Shown here piece after piece: positions 53,472 to 63,445 of a DNA stretch of 64,000 bases. Location: NCBI RefSeq assembly GCF_000758545.1, contig NZ_CP009279.1, positions 372,001 through 436,000 of the forward strand. Reading direction: 5' to 3'. Under the pieces are notes generated by a model that was not told the DNA's origin, did no database searches, and was given only the letters and a program-made list of their open reading frames with translations. The position numbers and the translations under genes were made by a program. The DNA comes from Paenibacillus sp. FSL H7-0737 (lineage in GTDB: Bacteria > Bacillota > Bacilli > Paenibacillales > Paenibacillaceae). Positions within the stretch are counted from its first letter, which is position 1, and each line of letters starts with the position of its first letter.

Positions 53472-54626
53472 ATGACTGAGCGTGGAAAGTTCCAGTTATT
53501 TCCGAGAAGTCAGGGGTTTTTCCCTTATGTATGGGCTGTATATCTGATTTTGCCCATCCTGAATTTGCGCGGGGAGACTGGAGTGAAGCTCATTCTAGGT
53601 GGGATTATGATAGCGGTGTTTGCCATCAGCTATCGCCAGCTGTATTGGGTTCGGGGTGGCGTGTTTAATGTTTGGTTAACGACTCAAATGGTGATCATCG
53701 TGGTGCTTAGCTTGTTCTATACGCCCTTTAATCTGTATATGGGCTTTTTCACCGTGAATTTTATAGCTTATTATACGGAGAATAAAGGGTTTAAAATTGC
53801 ATTTACTTCTTTTGTGGTCATGGTACTTTCGGTGCTGGTCTTAGTAGGCCGTGAGTTGGAATGGGTTAGTATTATGTTCTTAGTCCCGTTTATCGTTATT
53901 ATGCTGATTATGCCATTCGGCGTAAGATCCATGCATCAACATCAGAAGCTGGAGAAAGAGCTAGATCAAGCTAATGAGGTGATTAAAGAGTTGGTGAAGC
54001 GTGAGGAACGCATGAGAATCGCTCGTGATTTGCATGATACCCTCGGGCATACGCTGTCCTTAATTACATTAAAAAGCCAACTCGTAGAGAAGCTGGTGAC
54101 CAAAAATACGGAGCGAGCCCAAGAGGAAGCGCGGGAAATTCAGCGTACTTCGCGGGCTGCGCTCCGACAGGTACGTGAGCTAGTGTCGGAAATGCGTGCG
54201 ATCTCAGTAGCAGAAGAACTGGCAGAAACCGGGGAGATGCTGCGCACGGCGGAGATTGCCTTGGAAGTGGAAGGGGACATCTCGCTAGAGGGAGTATCCG
54301 ATCTGACGCAAAATATTCTCAGCCTCTGTATCAAAGAAGCAGTGACTAACATTGTGAAGCATAGTAGAGCGGATAAATGCTTCATCGGGGTGGCAAAGAC
54401 CGCCGGAGAAGTTCGAGTTACCGTTAAAGATAACGGAATTGGTCTCCAGAACGGTGAGAGATGTAATGGTGGGCTTAGTGATGGAAATGGTATGAAGGGG
54501 ATGGCGGAACGTCTATCCCTGATTGATGGCTCTCTGTCGTTAAGCTCAGAAGAAGGTCAGGGAACTACGCTGATCGTTATGATCCCTCTAATCGTTAAGG
54601 AAGCAACAGGAGGTGAGAGTGCATGA
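53472..54626 (+). CDS. DesK-type sensor histidine kinase
   Basis: A 384-residue kinase with five or six membrane segments (residues about 15-160) and a HisKA_3 dimerisation domain with the phosphoacceptor histidine in IARDLHDTLGHTLSLI (about 181-196), followed by HATPase_c (KEAVTNIVKHSRADK, KDNGIGL, GNGMKGMAERL). This NarL/DesK family often senses membrane state or toxic compounds. It overlaps the regulator gene by 4 bp and belongs to the ABC transporter operon. Confidence 0.93.
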   Translation: MTERGKFQLFPRSQGFFPYVWAVYLILPILNLRGETGVKLILGGIMIAVFAISYRQLYWVRGGVFNVWLTTQMVIIVVLSLFYTPFNLYMGFFTVNFIAYYTENKGFKIAFTSFVVMVLSVLVLVGRELEWVSIMFLVPFIVIMLIMPFGVRSMHQHQKLEKELDQANEVIKELVKREERMRIARDLHDTLGHTLSLITLKSQLVEKLVTKNTERAQEEAREIQRTSRAALRQVRELVSEMRAISVAEELAETGEMLRTAEIALEVEGDISLEGVSDLTQNILSLCIKEAVTNIVKHSRADKCFIGVAKTAGEVRVTVKDNGIGLQNGERCNGGLSDGNGMKGMAERLSLIDGSLSLSSEEGQGTTLIVMIPLIVKEATGGESA

Positions 54627-55225
54627 TAACCATCGTTATAGCGGAGGATCAACGTCTGCTTCGGGGAGCGATGGCATCCCTGCTGGATCTTGAGGATGAT
54701 ATCGAAGTCGTCGGAGAGGCTTGTGATGGAGCTGAGGCGTTAGCTTTAATCGACAGGCTTCAGCCGGATGTATGTCTCATGGACATTGAAATGCCGTTCA
54801 AGAGCGGGCTGGAGGTTGCAGAAATATTGCGGAGTAAAGGTTGTCCGACTCGAATTATCATCTTGACTACCTTTGCCCGTCCGGGCTATTTCGAGCGTGG
54901 AGTGAAGGCTGGTATACAAGGATATTTGTTGAAGGACGAGCCTGTAGATAAGCTGGCTGAATCTATTCGCCGTGTCATGGCTGGACATCGGGAGGTATCC
55001 CCCGAGTTAGTTTTTGGTAGCCTGCGGGAAGAGAATCCACTAACAGCACGGGAACGAGAGATTTTAAAGCTGGCTGGTGAAGGGCAAACGGCGGCGGAGA
55101 TCGCTTTTTCGCTACATCTTTCTTATGGAACTGTTCGCAATTATATTTCAGAAATACTCAATAAGCTGGAAGTGAAAAGTCGAATTGAGGCGGTACGACT
55201 GGCAGAGGAAAAAGGCTGGATTTGA
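54623..55225 (+). CDS. NarL/DesR-type response regulator
   Basis: A 200-residue regulator with a receiver (residues 1-120; D54 in VCLMDIEMPF; K in YLLKDEP) and a LuxR-type helix-turn-helix (LTAREREILKLAGEGQTAAEIAFSLHLSYGTVRNYISEIL, about 136-175). It is the cognate partner of the overlapping kinase, expected to activate the ABC transporter genes. Confidence 0.95.
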   Translation: MITIVIAEDQRLLRGAMASLLDLEDDIEVVGEACDGAEALALIDRLQPDVCLMDIEMPFKSGLEVAEILRSKGCPTRIIILTTFARPGYFERGVKAGIQGYLLKDEPVDKLAESIRRVMAGHREVSPELVFGSLREENPLTAREREILKLAGEGQTAAEIAFSLHLSYGTVRNYISEILNKLEVKSRIEAVRLAEEKGWI

Positions 55226-55243
55226 GGGGAGCAGGGCATTATT

Positions 55244-55945
55244 ATGCAAATATTTCTGATTCGTCATGGTGATCCGGACTATTCCATAGATGGTCTAACA
55301 GAATTCGGGCATCAGGAAGCAGCAGCACTAGGAAAACGCATGGCATCTATCGGTCTGGATGAACTATATGCTTCACCACTGGGTAGAGCGCAGACAACAG
55401 CCAGTTATGTGGCCAAAGAGACGGGACTTGTAATTCAGACAGAACCTTGGACTTGTGAACTGGATTGGACAGAGATTATGTTAGATGGACAATTGTCGTC
55501 TATTTGGGATAGCCCCGGAGAACATATTAGCGAACTATCGAGTGGAAAGAGAGTATGGTCTGATGAAACAGATCATTGGTTGAAGCAAGAGGAATACAGA
55601 TTGCGGTTCAGCGAATTACAAGCGGCGTCAGATCAATTCTTACTTCGACACCATTATAAAAGAGAAGATGGCCTGTATCGGATCCTTGAGCCTTCTACCA
55701 AGAAGATTGGAGTAGTATGCCATGGTGGCTTTGGCCTCGCATGGCTAGCTCATTTATTACAGATTCCTTTAGCTTTGGCTTGGTCCGTATTTTGGTTAGC
55801 GCCAAGCTCGGTAACGACGATCTTGTTTGAAGAGCGCAGCGAGAACTTTGCGGTTCCTAGATGTATTGGACTAGGAGATGTTTCCCACCTTTATGCTGGC
55901 GGCATGAACTATCGCCCGAGGGGATTAATGGGCAATCATGTTTAA
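55244..55945 (+). CDS. Histidine phosphatase family (phosphoglycerate mutase-like) protein
   Basis: A 233-residue enzyme of the branch 1 histidine phosphatase superfamily. The catalytic LIRHGDPDYS lies at residues about 4-13, the phosphate-binding Arg in YASPLGRAQTTA (about 44-55), and the second histidine in GVVCHGGFG (about 151-159). It lies 18 bp after the response regulator. Substrate is unknown; not a clear PGM. Confidence 0.87.
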   Translation: MQIFLIRHGDPDYSIDGLTEFGHQEAAALGKRMASIGLDELYASPLGRAQTTASYVAKETGLVIQTEPWTCELDWTEIMLDGQLSSIWDSPGEHISELSSGKRVWSDETDHWLKQEEYRLRFSELQAASDQFLLRHHYKREDGLYRILEPSTKKIGVVCHGGFGLAWLAHLLQIPLALAWSVFWLAPSSVTTILFEERSENFAVPRCIGLGDVSHLYAGGMNYRPRGLMGNHV

Positions 55946-55986
55946 AGTGAATGCTTAAGAGTGAGTAAGAACATTGCCTATGAAGT

Positions 55987-56016
55987 GAAAGGCCATCCCA
56001 CAGAGGATGGCCTTTT
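55987..56016. terminator. Terminator between convergent genes
   Basis: AAAGGCCATCC pairs with GGATGGCCTTT and ends in TTTTT. Confidence 0.88.
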
Positions 56017-56053
56017 TACTAGCTCTATATGATCGGAGCGAATAGGCCACTCT

Positions 56054-56572
56054 TCAACGTGGATTTAATTTCACCTGTGAACCTTTGCCGCCTGTCTGGA
56101 TGCCAGTGTCCTTCGTTCCAACTTCCTTCAAGTCAGTCACTAGTCGCTCTAATACGGCCTTGGAGGCAGCCGCTTCTTTGGCGCCGGATGCCTTCACGAC
56201 TAATTGCACCGGCTTGCCGGAGCGGAGATGCTTCTCAGCCTGCCGGAGCTTCGTATCGTAGTCATGCTCTTCAATATGAGCCGTGAAGCGGAGCTCTTTG
56301 ACCTTCTCCTTGCTGCCGCCCTTTGCTGCTGAGCCACCACTAGCCTTGCGTGCTGAGGCTGCTTCTTTCTGCGCGGCCGCTTTTGCTTTGCCCTTTGCAG
56401 TTAGGCTGCAGGGCGGTGGGCTGCTCATTAGTGAGGTGCATACCAGATCAGCACCTGCTGAACGAGCCATGGCCAGCGCCTCTTCTCTGGACACAATCCC
56501 CAGCTTCTCACCTCTAAGTCCAGTAAGTACTACTTCGGATGCTCTAATTTGTTCGTTAATTAATACAGCCAC
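56054..56572 (-). CDS. Divergent paralogue of translation initiation factor IF-3
   Basis: A 172-residue protein with the two-domain outline of IF-3. The N-terminal half keeps LINEQIRASEVVLTGLRGEKLGIVSREEALAMARSAG, and the C-terminal half keeps IEEHDYDTKLRQAEKHL. The central linker is Ala/Lys/Gly-rich and unlike that of IF-3, and the C-terminal FRGRE-type 30S-contact motif is replaced by KASGAKEA. It is not beside rpmI/rplT, so the genuine infC is elsewhere. It may bind ribosomes without initiating activity. The GTG start follows GGAGG by 10 nt. Confidence 0.75.
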   Translation of the reverse strand: MAVLINEQIRASEVVLTGLRGEKLGIVSREEALAMARSAGADLVCTSLMSSPPPCSLTAKGKAKAAAQKEAASARKASGGSAAKGGSKEKVKELRFTAHIEEHDYDTKLRQAEKHLRSGKPVQLVVKASGAKEAAASKAVLERLVTDLKEVGTKDTGIQTGGKGSQVKLNPR

Positions 56573-56632
56573 TTGGGTGAATCCTCCCTGAGAACAATGA
56601 TATAGCTATCATATATGGAACTAGCTTGAGGT

Positions 56633-57538
56633 TCAAATATGGAGCGTAGGATTAGCGTTACTAATCCTCTCAATTTCCTCTTTTATGATTTGTATGAATA
56701 GTTTTTTTGATGATGTTGCTAGATATTCTCGGTTGCGCCGCTGCAATATACCAACTTGAATGAACGGCTCGCTTAGTTCAACATCGATTTTTACGATATC
56801 TGTCATTAAAGCTGTCGAATCAAGCACTACCCCCACCCCAGGGTTCTTTCTTATAAAATGAGGAATAGCAGAAATTTGACTTATGGTGGATAGAGTGGGC
56901 TTTGATTCGAATCTCGAAAATTGCTTAGCTAACCGAAGATAATATAAGCAAGTGTGTCCTCCAGCTATAATTTGATATTCAAGAATTTCTCGAAATGAAA
57001 TATTGTCTCGTCCGCTTAAAGGATGATTGTGATCTACTATAAAAGCGATTTTCTCGTGATAGAGCGGTTGGAAACAAAAGAAAGACAGGTCGGACGGCTC
57101 ACCGCAGATGGCGAAATCCAGTTCACTTTGTAGAACAAGTTGTGAGAGCGAATCAGAGTTACCCTGAATGAAGTTACATTCCATTTTGGGTTTTTGCTCA
57201 TGAAACTTTCCCAAGGCGTTCGGTAGAACGGATTCCATCATGGATTCAATGCCTCCGATATGGAGTGTGCCAATTTCGTCATGCTGTAAAGCCTTGGTGA
57301 GTTCTGATACATAGTTCCAATGTTGAATAAGGTTATCGATTTCCGCTGCAAAAACTTGCCCAGCACTTGTCAGTTCTACTTCCCAGCCTCTGTGAAAGAG
57401 TTGTATGCCCAGTTCTTTTTCAAGTCGTTGAATTTGGTTGGTAATGGTAGACTGCGCATAATTCAACTTTTCGGCAGCACGTGAGAAAGTGCCTTCTTGA
57501 AGGATGGTCTTAAAAGCCATCAGTTCTTTTAGATCCAT
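56633..57538 (-). CDS. LysR-family transcriptional regulator
   Basis: A 301-residue regulator with an N-terminal helix-turn-helix (FKTILQEGTFSRAAEKLNYAQSTITNQIQRLEKELG, about 9-43) and a C-terminal periplasmic-binding-like sensor domain. It diverges from the tautomerase and decarboxylase genes and probably controls them. Confidence 0.93.
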   Translation of the reverse strand: MDLKELMAFKTILQEGTFSRAAEKLNYAQSTITNQIQRLEKELGIQLFHRGWEVELTSAGQVFAAEIDNLIQHWNYVSELTKALQHDEIGTLHIGGIESMMESVLPNALGKFHEQKPKMECNFIQGNSDSLSQLVLQSELDFAICGEPSDLSFFCFQPLYHEKIAFIVDHNHPLSGRDNISFREILEYQIIAGGHTCLYYLRLAKQFSRFESKPTLSTISQISAIPHFIRKNPGVGVVLDSTALMTDIVKIDVELSEPFIQVGILQRRNREYLATSSKKLFIQIIKEEIERISNANPTLHI

Positions 57539-57650
57539 CGATTGTCACCTCTATCGGTATAATTGATTAAGATTATTATCTTATTCAATTATATAAATCA
57601 AAATACTGAGAGTACAATAAAAGAATTCCAAAGAAGGAGTGAATTAAAAA

Positions 57651-58055
57651 ATGCCATTCATTAGAGTCAGTTATTTGGAGCAACAATACGACATTCATCA
57701 GCTAGAAGGAATATGCAGAGCGATTATGAGTGCATTAATTCAGCATTTCCATGTACCGGAGGATGATCTGTTTCAGGTTTTTCATGCGCATAAAGCGGGG
57801 GAGTTTTTTTATAGTAAAGATTATTTAAATATTGAACGAAGCGACGGACTGATATATATCCAAGTTACGCTAAAATCCGGAAGATCGACGGAGCAGAAAA
57901 CAAGCTTTTACGCGATGTTAGCCGAGGAATTATCGATGATGCTAAGCATCAGAAAAGAAGATATATTCATTGTGCTCGTCGATACGGAATTCGAAGATTG
58001 GTCGTTTGGTAACGGTGTTGCTCAAATGCTACAACCTCCGGTTAGGGAGGTGTAA
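57651..58055 (+). CDS. Tautomerase-family protein
   Basis: A 134-residue protein of the 4-oxalocrotonate tautomerase superfamily (long form). The catalytic N-terminal proline is present right after Met (M-P-F-I-R-V). It would interconvert keto/enol forms of an organic acid. It follows GAAGGAG and overlaps its neighbour's ribosome site, 1 bp before the next gene. Paired with the CMD-family protein and LysR it suggests catabolism of a ring-cleavage-type acid or detoxification. Confidence 0.85.
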   Translation: MPFIRVSYLEQQYDIHQLEGICRAIMSALIQHFHVPEDDLFQVFHAHKAGEFFYSKDYLNIERSDGLIYIQVTLKSGRSTEQKTSFYAMLAEELSMMLSIRKEDIFIVLVDTEFEDWSFGNGVAQMLQPPVREV

Positions 58056-58056
58056 T

Positions 58057-58386
58057 ATGGCACATCGGAAAATCGTCACAAATGTACGGAAATCGTTAGG
58101 GGAGTTCGCTCCAGCATTCGTCGACTACTCGGAAAATGTGTTATTTGGGGACTTATGGAGACGGGAGCAATTATCACTTCGGGATCGTAGCATGATTACG
58201 ATTTCTGCTTTGGTGATGGGGGGCATGACGGAACAACTCCCCTATCATTTGCGCTTGGCTTTAGAAAACGGATTACAACTTGAAGAAATCGTGGAGGCCA
58301 TTACCCACCTTGCTTATTATGTAGGCTGGCCGCGAGCCTCTTCAGCTTTAGAGATTGCAAAGGATGTAATCGAAAAAAATAAATAA
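58057..58386 (+). CDS. Carboxymuconolactone decarboxylase (CMD/AhpD) family protein
   Basis: A 109-residue CMD-family protein with the typical RSMITISALVMGGMTEQLPYHLRLALENGLQLEEIVEAITHLAYYVGWPRA. There is no CxxC pair, so an AhpD-type peroxidase is unlikely; gamma-carboxymuconolactone decarboxylase-like activity is more plausible. The ATG at 58057 follows AGGGAGG. Confidence 0.88.
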   Translation: MAHRKIVTNVRKSLGEFAPAFVDYSENVLFGDLWRREQLSLRDRSMITISALVMGGMTEQLPYHLRLALENGLQLEEIVEAITHLAYYVGWPRASSALEIAKDVIEKNK

Positions 58387-58472
58387 CGTCTGACTTTTTT
58401 AATCTCATCCGTAACCTTTGGGGACTTCATTGGCACTTGTATATAATACGGAAGAAGGGAGCGGGGGAGAAA

Positions 58473-60029
58473 ATGCTTCAGTATATCGAAGAGGCTAAAC
58501 AAGGAGATCGACAAGCTTTTGAACAGATTGTTAGGCACTTTACACCGATGGCAAATGCAGTTGCGTTCGAAAAGCTCCACGATTACCAATTAGCGGAAGA
58601 TGCTGTGCAGGAAGCTTTCACAGAAGCCTTTTTGCATTTGAATAAATTACGAGCAGTAGAGGCATTCCCGGGCTGGTTTAAAGCTATTGTGGTGCGGCAA
58701 TGTTATCGTATCTTGCGAAGAAAGCAGCATCCTGCATTACCCTACGATGAAGCTGCGCAAGCGACAGAATCTTCATTTAGTGTGGCGGACATTATTGAGA
58801 AAAAAGAAGCGCGGCGACTGCTTCACGAGTCTATAGCTGCTCTAACGTCCAATATGCGGATCGCCGTTCAATTATATTATTTTCAGGGATATTCCCTTCA
58901 AGAGATTGCTGACTTTCTGGGGACCTCAGTCCCGGTATTGAAGAAACGCCTCTTTGATGCCCGCCGCAAACTGAAAGGTGCATTGCCTGTGGCAGATGTT
59001 CTTTCCGTATTCAACCATTTGTACGAAGGGGGAAAAGATGTGCTTCACATTGTAAATGGAGATGTAGTGGGAGAGAAGCTGCGGCAAGGAATCGTGAAAG
59101 GTGATGTACTAGTGTGGAGAGAGGTATATTCGCATGGGCCGGTCTTTTTAGAGCCTGCGGAACAGAATAACCGCTTAGTAAGAGCGCATTATTTAGAACA
59201 AACGATGGGGATTCCGCAGAAGGAATTTATACAGAGTAGTAAGGAACAGGAAAAGATCTTAGCTGATTTTCATAAATATGATGAAGTTGTATTATGGTTC
59301 GAGCATGATCTATTCGATCAGACGATGCTGTGCTATTTGCTCCATTGGTTCTCGAAGCAGAAGAAGGGATCCACGAAGCTAAGTTTATTGTGCATTGGAG
59401 AATATCCCGGCATTGAGCTGTTTCGAGGACTTGGACAACTATCTGTAGAGCAAATGGAGACTTTATCAGGAACGTGGAAGTTAATCGGCGACAAGGAGCT
59501 AAAGGTAGGCCAAGAACTCTGGGAAGCCTATGTATCACCGAATCCAGAATCATTACAACAGCTACTAACTAAGGATACGTCCGCATTGCCATTTGCATAT
59601 GACGCCTTCATAGCGCATTTATCTCGGTTCCCATCGACCTCTAATGGACTTGGTATTGTTGAACAGATGACTCTGGAGATGATTCATACTGGAATTAACT
59701 CCCCTTACGGGTTGTTCAAAAATGTGGGAGATAAACTTCATATCTTAGGCATGGGTGATCTGCAATATTGGCATATTCTAAGACAGATGGCACAAGATCC
59801 ATATCCGTTACTGCAAACCTATGGGTTCAATGATTTTCCTGGTTATAACGATCCAGTAATGCCATTCAAAGACTGCGAGCTTGCATTAACCGAGCTAGGC
59901 AAAAGTGTATTGGCTGGAAATGAAGACTGGGTTCAGAAAAAAGGAATCGATGAGTGGTATGGCGGGGTTCATCTGCAAGGATCAACTCCGCGCTGGCGAT
60001 GGAATTCTTCTTCGCAAACGATTCAATAA
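58473..60029 (+). CDS. Sigma-70-family factor fused to DUF1835/DUF3658 domains
   Basis: A 518-residue fusion. Residues about 1-170 are an ECF sigma factor (region 2 with HDYQLAEDAVQEAFTEAFLHL, region 4 with SNMRIAVQLYYFQGYSLQEIADFLGTSVPVLKKRLFDARRKL). Residues about 190-320 are a DUF1835 domain (LHIVNGDVVGEKLRQG, VLVWREVYSHGPV, VLWFEHDLFDQTMLCYLLHWF), and about 370-518 a DUF3658-like tail. The DUF1835 family has no established activity. The ATG at 58473 follows GGGGGAG; a longer start at 58437 is rejected. Confidence 0.85.
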   Translation: MLQYIEEAKQGDRQAFEQIVRHFTPMANAVAFEKLHDYQLAEDAVQEAFTEAFLHLNKLRAVEAFPGWFKAIVVRQCYRILRRKQHPALPYDEAAQATESSFSVADIIEKKEARRLLHESIAALTSNMRIAVQLYYFQGYSLQEIADFLGTSVPVLKKRLFDARRKLKGALPVADVLSVFNHLYEGGKDVLHIVNGDVVGEKLRQGIVKGDVLVWREVYSHGPVFLEPAEQNNRLVRAHYLEQTMGIPQKEFIQSSKEQEKILADFHKYDEVVLWFEHDLFDQTMLCYLLHWFSKQKKGSTKLSLLCIGEYPGIELFRGLGQLSVEQMETLSGTWKLIGDKELKVGQELWEAYVSPNPESLQQLLTKDTSALPFAYDAFIAHLSRFPSTSNGLGIVEQMTLEMIHTGINSPYGLFKNVGDKLHILGMGDLQYWHILRQMAQDPYPLLQTYGFNDFPGYNDPVMPFKDCELALTELGKSVLAGNEDWVQKKGIDEWYGGVHLQGSTPRWRWNSSSQTIQ

Positions 60030-60047
60030 TATAGAGAATGTAATTTA

Positions 60048-60100
60048 GAGAAGGGGCTGTCTCAAGAGTAGTGAATGCTACTTAGAGGCAGCTTCTTTTC
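60048..60100. terminator. Terminator between convergent genes
   Basis: GAGAAGGGGCTGTCTC pairs imperfectly with GAGGCAGCTTCTTTTC over a loop with an inner AGTAG/CTACT stem. It serves the sigma-fusion gene (+) and the AraC gene (-). Confidence 0.75.
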
Positions 60101-60101
60101 T

Positions 60102-60995
60102 TCAATCATTATTCATAAACGTCTTATGATAGGCGTTACGATATTGGGTAGGTGTCATGTTTTCGTATTTTCGGAAGAGGCGCATGAAATATTTATCGTC
60201 GGTGAACCCCGTCTCTGTCGCGATTTCCCTCACGCTGAGGGCGGTTCTGGTTAGCAGCTCCTTCGCTTTAGTCACACGTACGGAATGAATATACTCCAAA
60301 GGCCCCATCGAGGTATGTTGTTTAAATAGCCGGGCTAAATAATCCTTGTTGTAGTTGAATTTCTCCGCGATGATTGCCACCGTAAGAGGTTCGCTTGCAT
60401 GTATTCTTGTCCACTCGGCTATTTTTACAAAGGTGACATCTTGCTGCGCACGGATTAGCTTACTGGCGAACGGCTGAAGTGCATGCTCAGATAGCTCAAT
60501 TAAGAGTGAGGTCAACAAATAATTAACACTGGAATAGGTCAAATATCCTGAGTTAGCCACATGGAGGATTTGATTCGCCAGAATATGAATCCGGTCACTG
60601 TGCTCGATCTTTATGAACTGTGATAGATATAGATCATGTACGGACCATAAGCGCTGTGTGCGCGAAAAGATTTCTTCCGCCTCAGGCTTCATTTCCTCCT
60701 CACTCAGCAATACCCCCTCGCTTTTCAGCTCAAAATGAAACCAATAAAACTTAACCCCGGGTCGTGATTCTCTATAGCCGACGTGCGTGCGATTAGGCAT
60801 AAGTAAAAGGGCTTCGTCAGGGCCTACTTCGAAGCTTTTGGTCTCCTCATTTAAATAAACCGTTTCATTCACGCCTATGATTAGCTCATAATTGCCCATA
60901 GTACGTTCTACATGTTTCCATGGCGTTTCTGAGATGAATTCACCTGCCGCAGTAAAATGAACAGGTATATCTGCATTTATTTTCAAATAGGTCAT
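60102..60995 (-). CDS. AraC-family transcriptional regulator
   Basis: A 297-residue regulator. A cupin-like N-terminal ligand domain (about 1-150) precedes two helix-turn-helix motifs of the AraC DNA-binding domain (LTVAIIAEKFNYNKDYLARLFKQHT and LSVREIATETGFTDDKYFMRLFRKYENMTPTQYR, about 195-290). It diverges from the GH127 gene and likely senses a plant-sugar inducer. The ATG follows AGGAGG. Confidence 0.93.
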   Translation of the reverse strand: MTYLKINADIPVHFTAAGEFISETPWKHVERTMGNYELIIGVNETVYLNEETKSFEVGPDEALLLMPNRTHVGYRESRPGVKFYWFHFELKSEGVLLSEEEMKPEAEEIFSRTQRLWSVHDLYLSQFIKIEHSDRIHILANQILHVANSGYLTYSSVNYLLTSLLIELSEHALQPFASKLIRAQQDVTFVKIAEWTRIHASEPLTVAIIAEKFNYNKDYLARLFKQHTSMGPLEYIHSVRVTKAKELLTRTALSVREIATETGFTDDKYFMRLFRKYENMTPTQYRNAYHKTFMNND

Positions 60996-61140
60996 GCGGT
61001 CCTCCTAGCAATTAATAAGTCGGATTTGTCCACCATTTGTATGGCTGATCTACCGACAAATCAACGTTCCGATGTTATCTTATGGATACAAATATACACT
61101 TGTCATATCACCCTGACAAGATTGCGAGGGAGCGATTTCA

Positions 61141-63393
61141 TTGAAGACGCAAGCTTTTGATTTGCAGAATGTACGCATTGATTCAGGTCCACTTCTCCAT
61201 GCGATGGAGTTAAATACGGATTATTTACTCAAGCTTGAGGCAGATCGGCTTCTGTCGCGTTTTCGCCAATATGCTGGCTTAGAGCCTAAGGCTGCTCATT
61301 ATGAAGGCTGGGAATCTCAAGGCATTAGCGGCCATACGCTAGGCCATTATATCTCTGGATGTGCGTTAATGTATGCCTCTACAGGGAATGAAGAGCTGCT
61401 CACCCGCGTGAATTATGTAGTAGACGAATTGGAGCATTGTCAGGATGCGCATGGTAATGGCTTCATTTCCGGTATTCCTCGTGGCAAAGAGCTGTTTGAG
61501 GAAGTGAAGGTAGGCGACATTCGCTCACAGGGCTTTGACCTTAACGGTGGCTGGGTACCGCTGTACACGATGCATAAGCTGTTTGCGGGTCTTCGTGATG
61601 CTTATCGATTGGCCGGAAATCAGAAGGCGCTCGTTATTGAAACGAAGCTTGGAATGTGGCTTGAAGATATTTTTGCAGGGCTGAATAAAGATCAGATCCA
61701 AGAGGTGCTGCGTTGCGAATTCGGCGGTATGAATGAAGTCCTCACAGATTTGGCAGAGGATTCTGGCGATGACCGTTTCCTCACGTTAGCGGAAAGCTTT
61801 TATCATGGGGAAGTGCTAAATGATCTTGCTATAGAAAAAGATACCTTAGCTGGAAGACATGCTAATACACAGATTCCAAAAATCATTGGAGCTGCTAGAC
61901 AATATGAGGTAACAGGGCAGGAGCATTATGCAGGTATTTCCCGCTTCTTCTGGGATCGGGTCGTGAATCATCATTCATACGTGATTGGCGGCAACAGCTA
62001 TAATGAGCATTTCGGCGAACCGGATAAGCTGAACGACCGATTGGGAGAGGGGTCATGTGAGACGTGTAATACCTACAACATGCTGAAGCTGACCAAGCAT
62101 ATGTTCCAGTGGGATGCTTATGCCGCATATGCGGATTACTACGAACGTGCAATGTATAACCATATCCTAGCTTCTCAGGAGCCGGTTGATGGACGTGTGT
62201 GTTATTTTTTATCCCTCGAAATGGGTGGACATAAGTCGTTCAACTCCCAGTTTGAGAGCTTTACATGCTGTGTAGGCTCAGGAATGGAAAGCCATTCTAT
62301 GTATGGCTCGGCGATTTACTTCCATAGTGAAGATGAGCTGTATGTGAATCAGTACGCACCTTCAACAGTGACTTGGAAAGAGCAAGGCATTAGTTTGAAG
62401 CAAGAGACCAAGTTCCCTGAAGAGGGACTAGGCACCCTGCGTATCAGCACGGAGAAACCAACTAAATTCACATTGAAGCTAAGATACCCCTACTGGGCTG
62501 AGCAAGGCATGAGCGTTAAAGTAAATGGTGAAGACATTCAAGTGAATGTGGGCAAATCCAGCTACCTAGCTTTGGATAGAGTATGGCAGGATGGGGACGT
62601 TGTCGAATATGATATTCCGATGTCGGTAAGAATCGAGTCCATGCCGGATAATCCAAACCGAATTGCATTCCTCTATGGACCGCTTGTGCTTGCAGGTGAT
62701 TTTGGACCTATAAATGCTGAGCTAGGCAGTGATCGTGCCCTTACTTCTGTATTAATTGGAGATCGCGAGACGCTAACGGATAGCCTGATTCAGTCTAACG
62801 TTAGCAAAAATGTGTTCCGGATGAAAGGTTTAGGATATGCAGGAGACCATGAGCTTCGTCCGTTCTACCCTATGCATGATCATCGTTATTCGGTGTATTG
62901 GGATTTGTTCACGCCAGAGGAATGGAAGCTGGTAGAGGTTGAATATCGCGAGGCCGTAGAGAAGAATTTGCTGCTTGAGCAGCTAACCGTCGATTCGATA
63001 CAACCTGCTGAAATGCAGCCCGAACGCGACCATAATTTCGAAGGAGAGTATGTAGGCTTAGGAAAAATCTACAACCGTAAGTATCGCGACAGCTGGATCA
63101 ATGGCTGGTTCTCCTTCACGATGGAAGTCTTGCCAGAGGAGCAAGTAGATCTGGTAGTAACGTATTTGAAGTCCAACGATACTTCGGTGGCCTTCGATAT
63201 TACGGCAGATGGGGAGCAACTTGGGCTAGGCGTCCTTGAGTCTGAAGAGATGAACAAGCTGGAGACCATTCGTTACGAGCTTCCGCAGACGATCACGAGG
63301 AGCAAATCAGCGGTTACGATCAAGTTCGCTTCGCATGAAGGATATAAGGTGGGCCAAGTGGCAGGACTACGTATCGTCAAACGTAATTCTTGA
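61141..63393 (+). CDS. Glycoside hydrolase family 127 (DUF1680) protein
   Basis: A 750-residue enzyme of the GH127/DUF1680 family, known for beta-L-arabinofuranosidases that trim plant arabinans and hydroxyproline-linked arabinose. The [12 protein letters not shown] motif (about residues 313-324) and the [15 protein letters not shown] region (about 375-389) hold the cysteines that coordinate zinc in the family, with the catalytic Cys probably in SFTCCVGS. Aromatic and GG-rich (alpha/alpha)6 segments are typical. It starts at TTG behind GAGGGAG and is cytoplasmic with no signal peptide. The promoter of the next unit overlaps its stop. Confidence 0.9.
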   Translation: MKTQAFDLQNVRIDSGPLLHAMELNTDYLLKLEADRLLSRFRQYAGLEPKAAHYEGWESQGISGHTLGHYISGCALMYASTGNEELLTRVNYVVDELEHCQDAHGNGFISGIPRGKELFEEVKVGDIRSQGFDLNGGWVPLYTMHKLFAGLRDAYRLAGNQKALVIETKLGMWLEDIFAGLNKDQIQEVLRCEFGGMNEVLTDLAEDSGDDRFLTLAESFYHGEVLNDLAIEKDTLAGRHANTQIPKIIGAARQYEVTGQEHYAGISRFFWDRVVNHHSYVIGGNSYNEHFGEPDKLNDRLGEGSCETCNTYNMLKLTKHMFQWDAYAAYADYYERAMYNHILASQEPVDGRVCYFLSLEMGGHKSFNSQFESFTCCVGSGMESHSMYGSAIYFHSEDELYVNQYAPSTVTWKEQGISLKQETKFPEEGLGTLRISTEKPTKFTLKLRYPYWAEQGMSVKVNGEDIQVNVGKSSYLALDRVWQDGDVVEYDIPMSVRIESMPDNPNRIAFLYGPLVLAGDFGPINAELGSDRALTSVLIGDRETLTDSLIQSNVSKNVFRMKGLGYAGDHELRPFYPMHDHRYSVYWDLFTPEEWKLVEVEYREAVEKNLLLEQLTVDSIQPAEMQPERDHNFEGEYVGLGKIYNRKYRDSWINGWFSFTMEVLPEEQVDLVVTYLKSNDTSVAFDITADGEQLGLGVLESEEMNKLETIRYELPQTITRSKSAVTIKFASHEGYKVGQVAGLRIVKRNS

Positions 63394-63418
63394 AATATAT
63401 GGATTAGAGAATTATAAT
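63390..63418 (+). promoter_or_regulatory. Sigma-A promoter for leader and ABC exporter
   Basis: TTGAAA (63390-63395) and TATAAT (63413-63418) have an ideal 17-bp spacer. The -35 overlaps the GH127 stop codon. Confidence 0.8.
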
Positions 63419-63445
63419 AGGAACAATTCTTTTAATTGGGGTGAA

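Noticed and set aside
61895..62152. Minus-strand frame inside the GH127 gene
   Set aside because: Low-complexity shadow of a well-supported coding region, without ribosome site.
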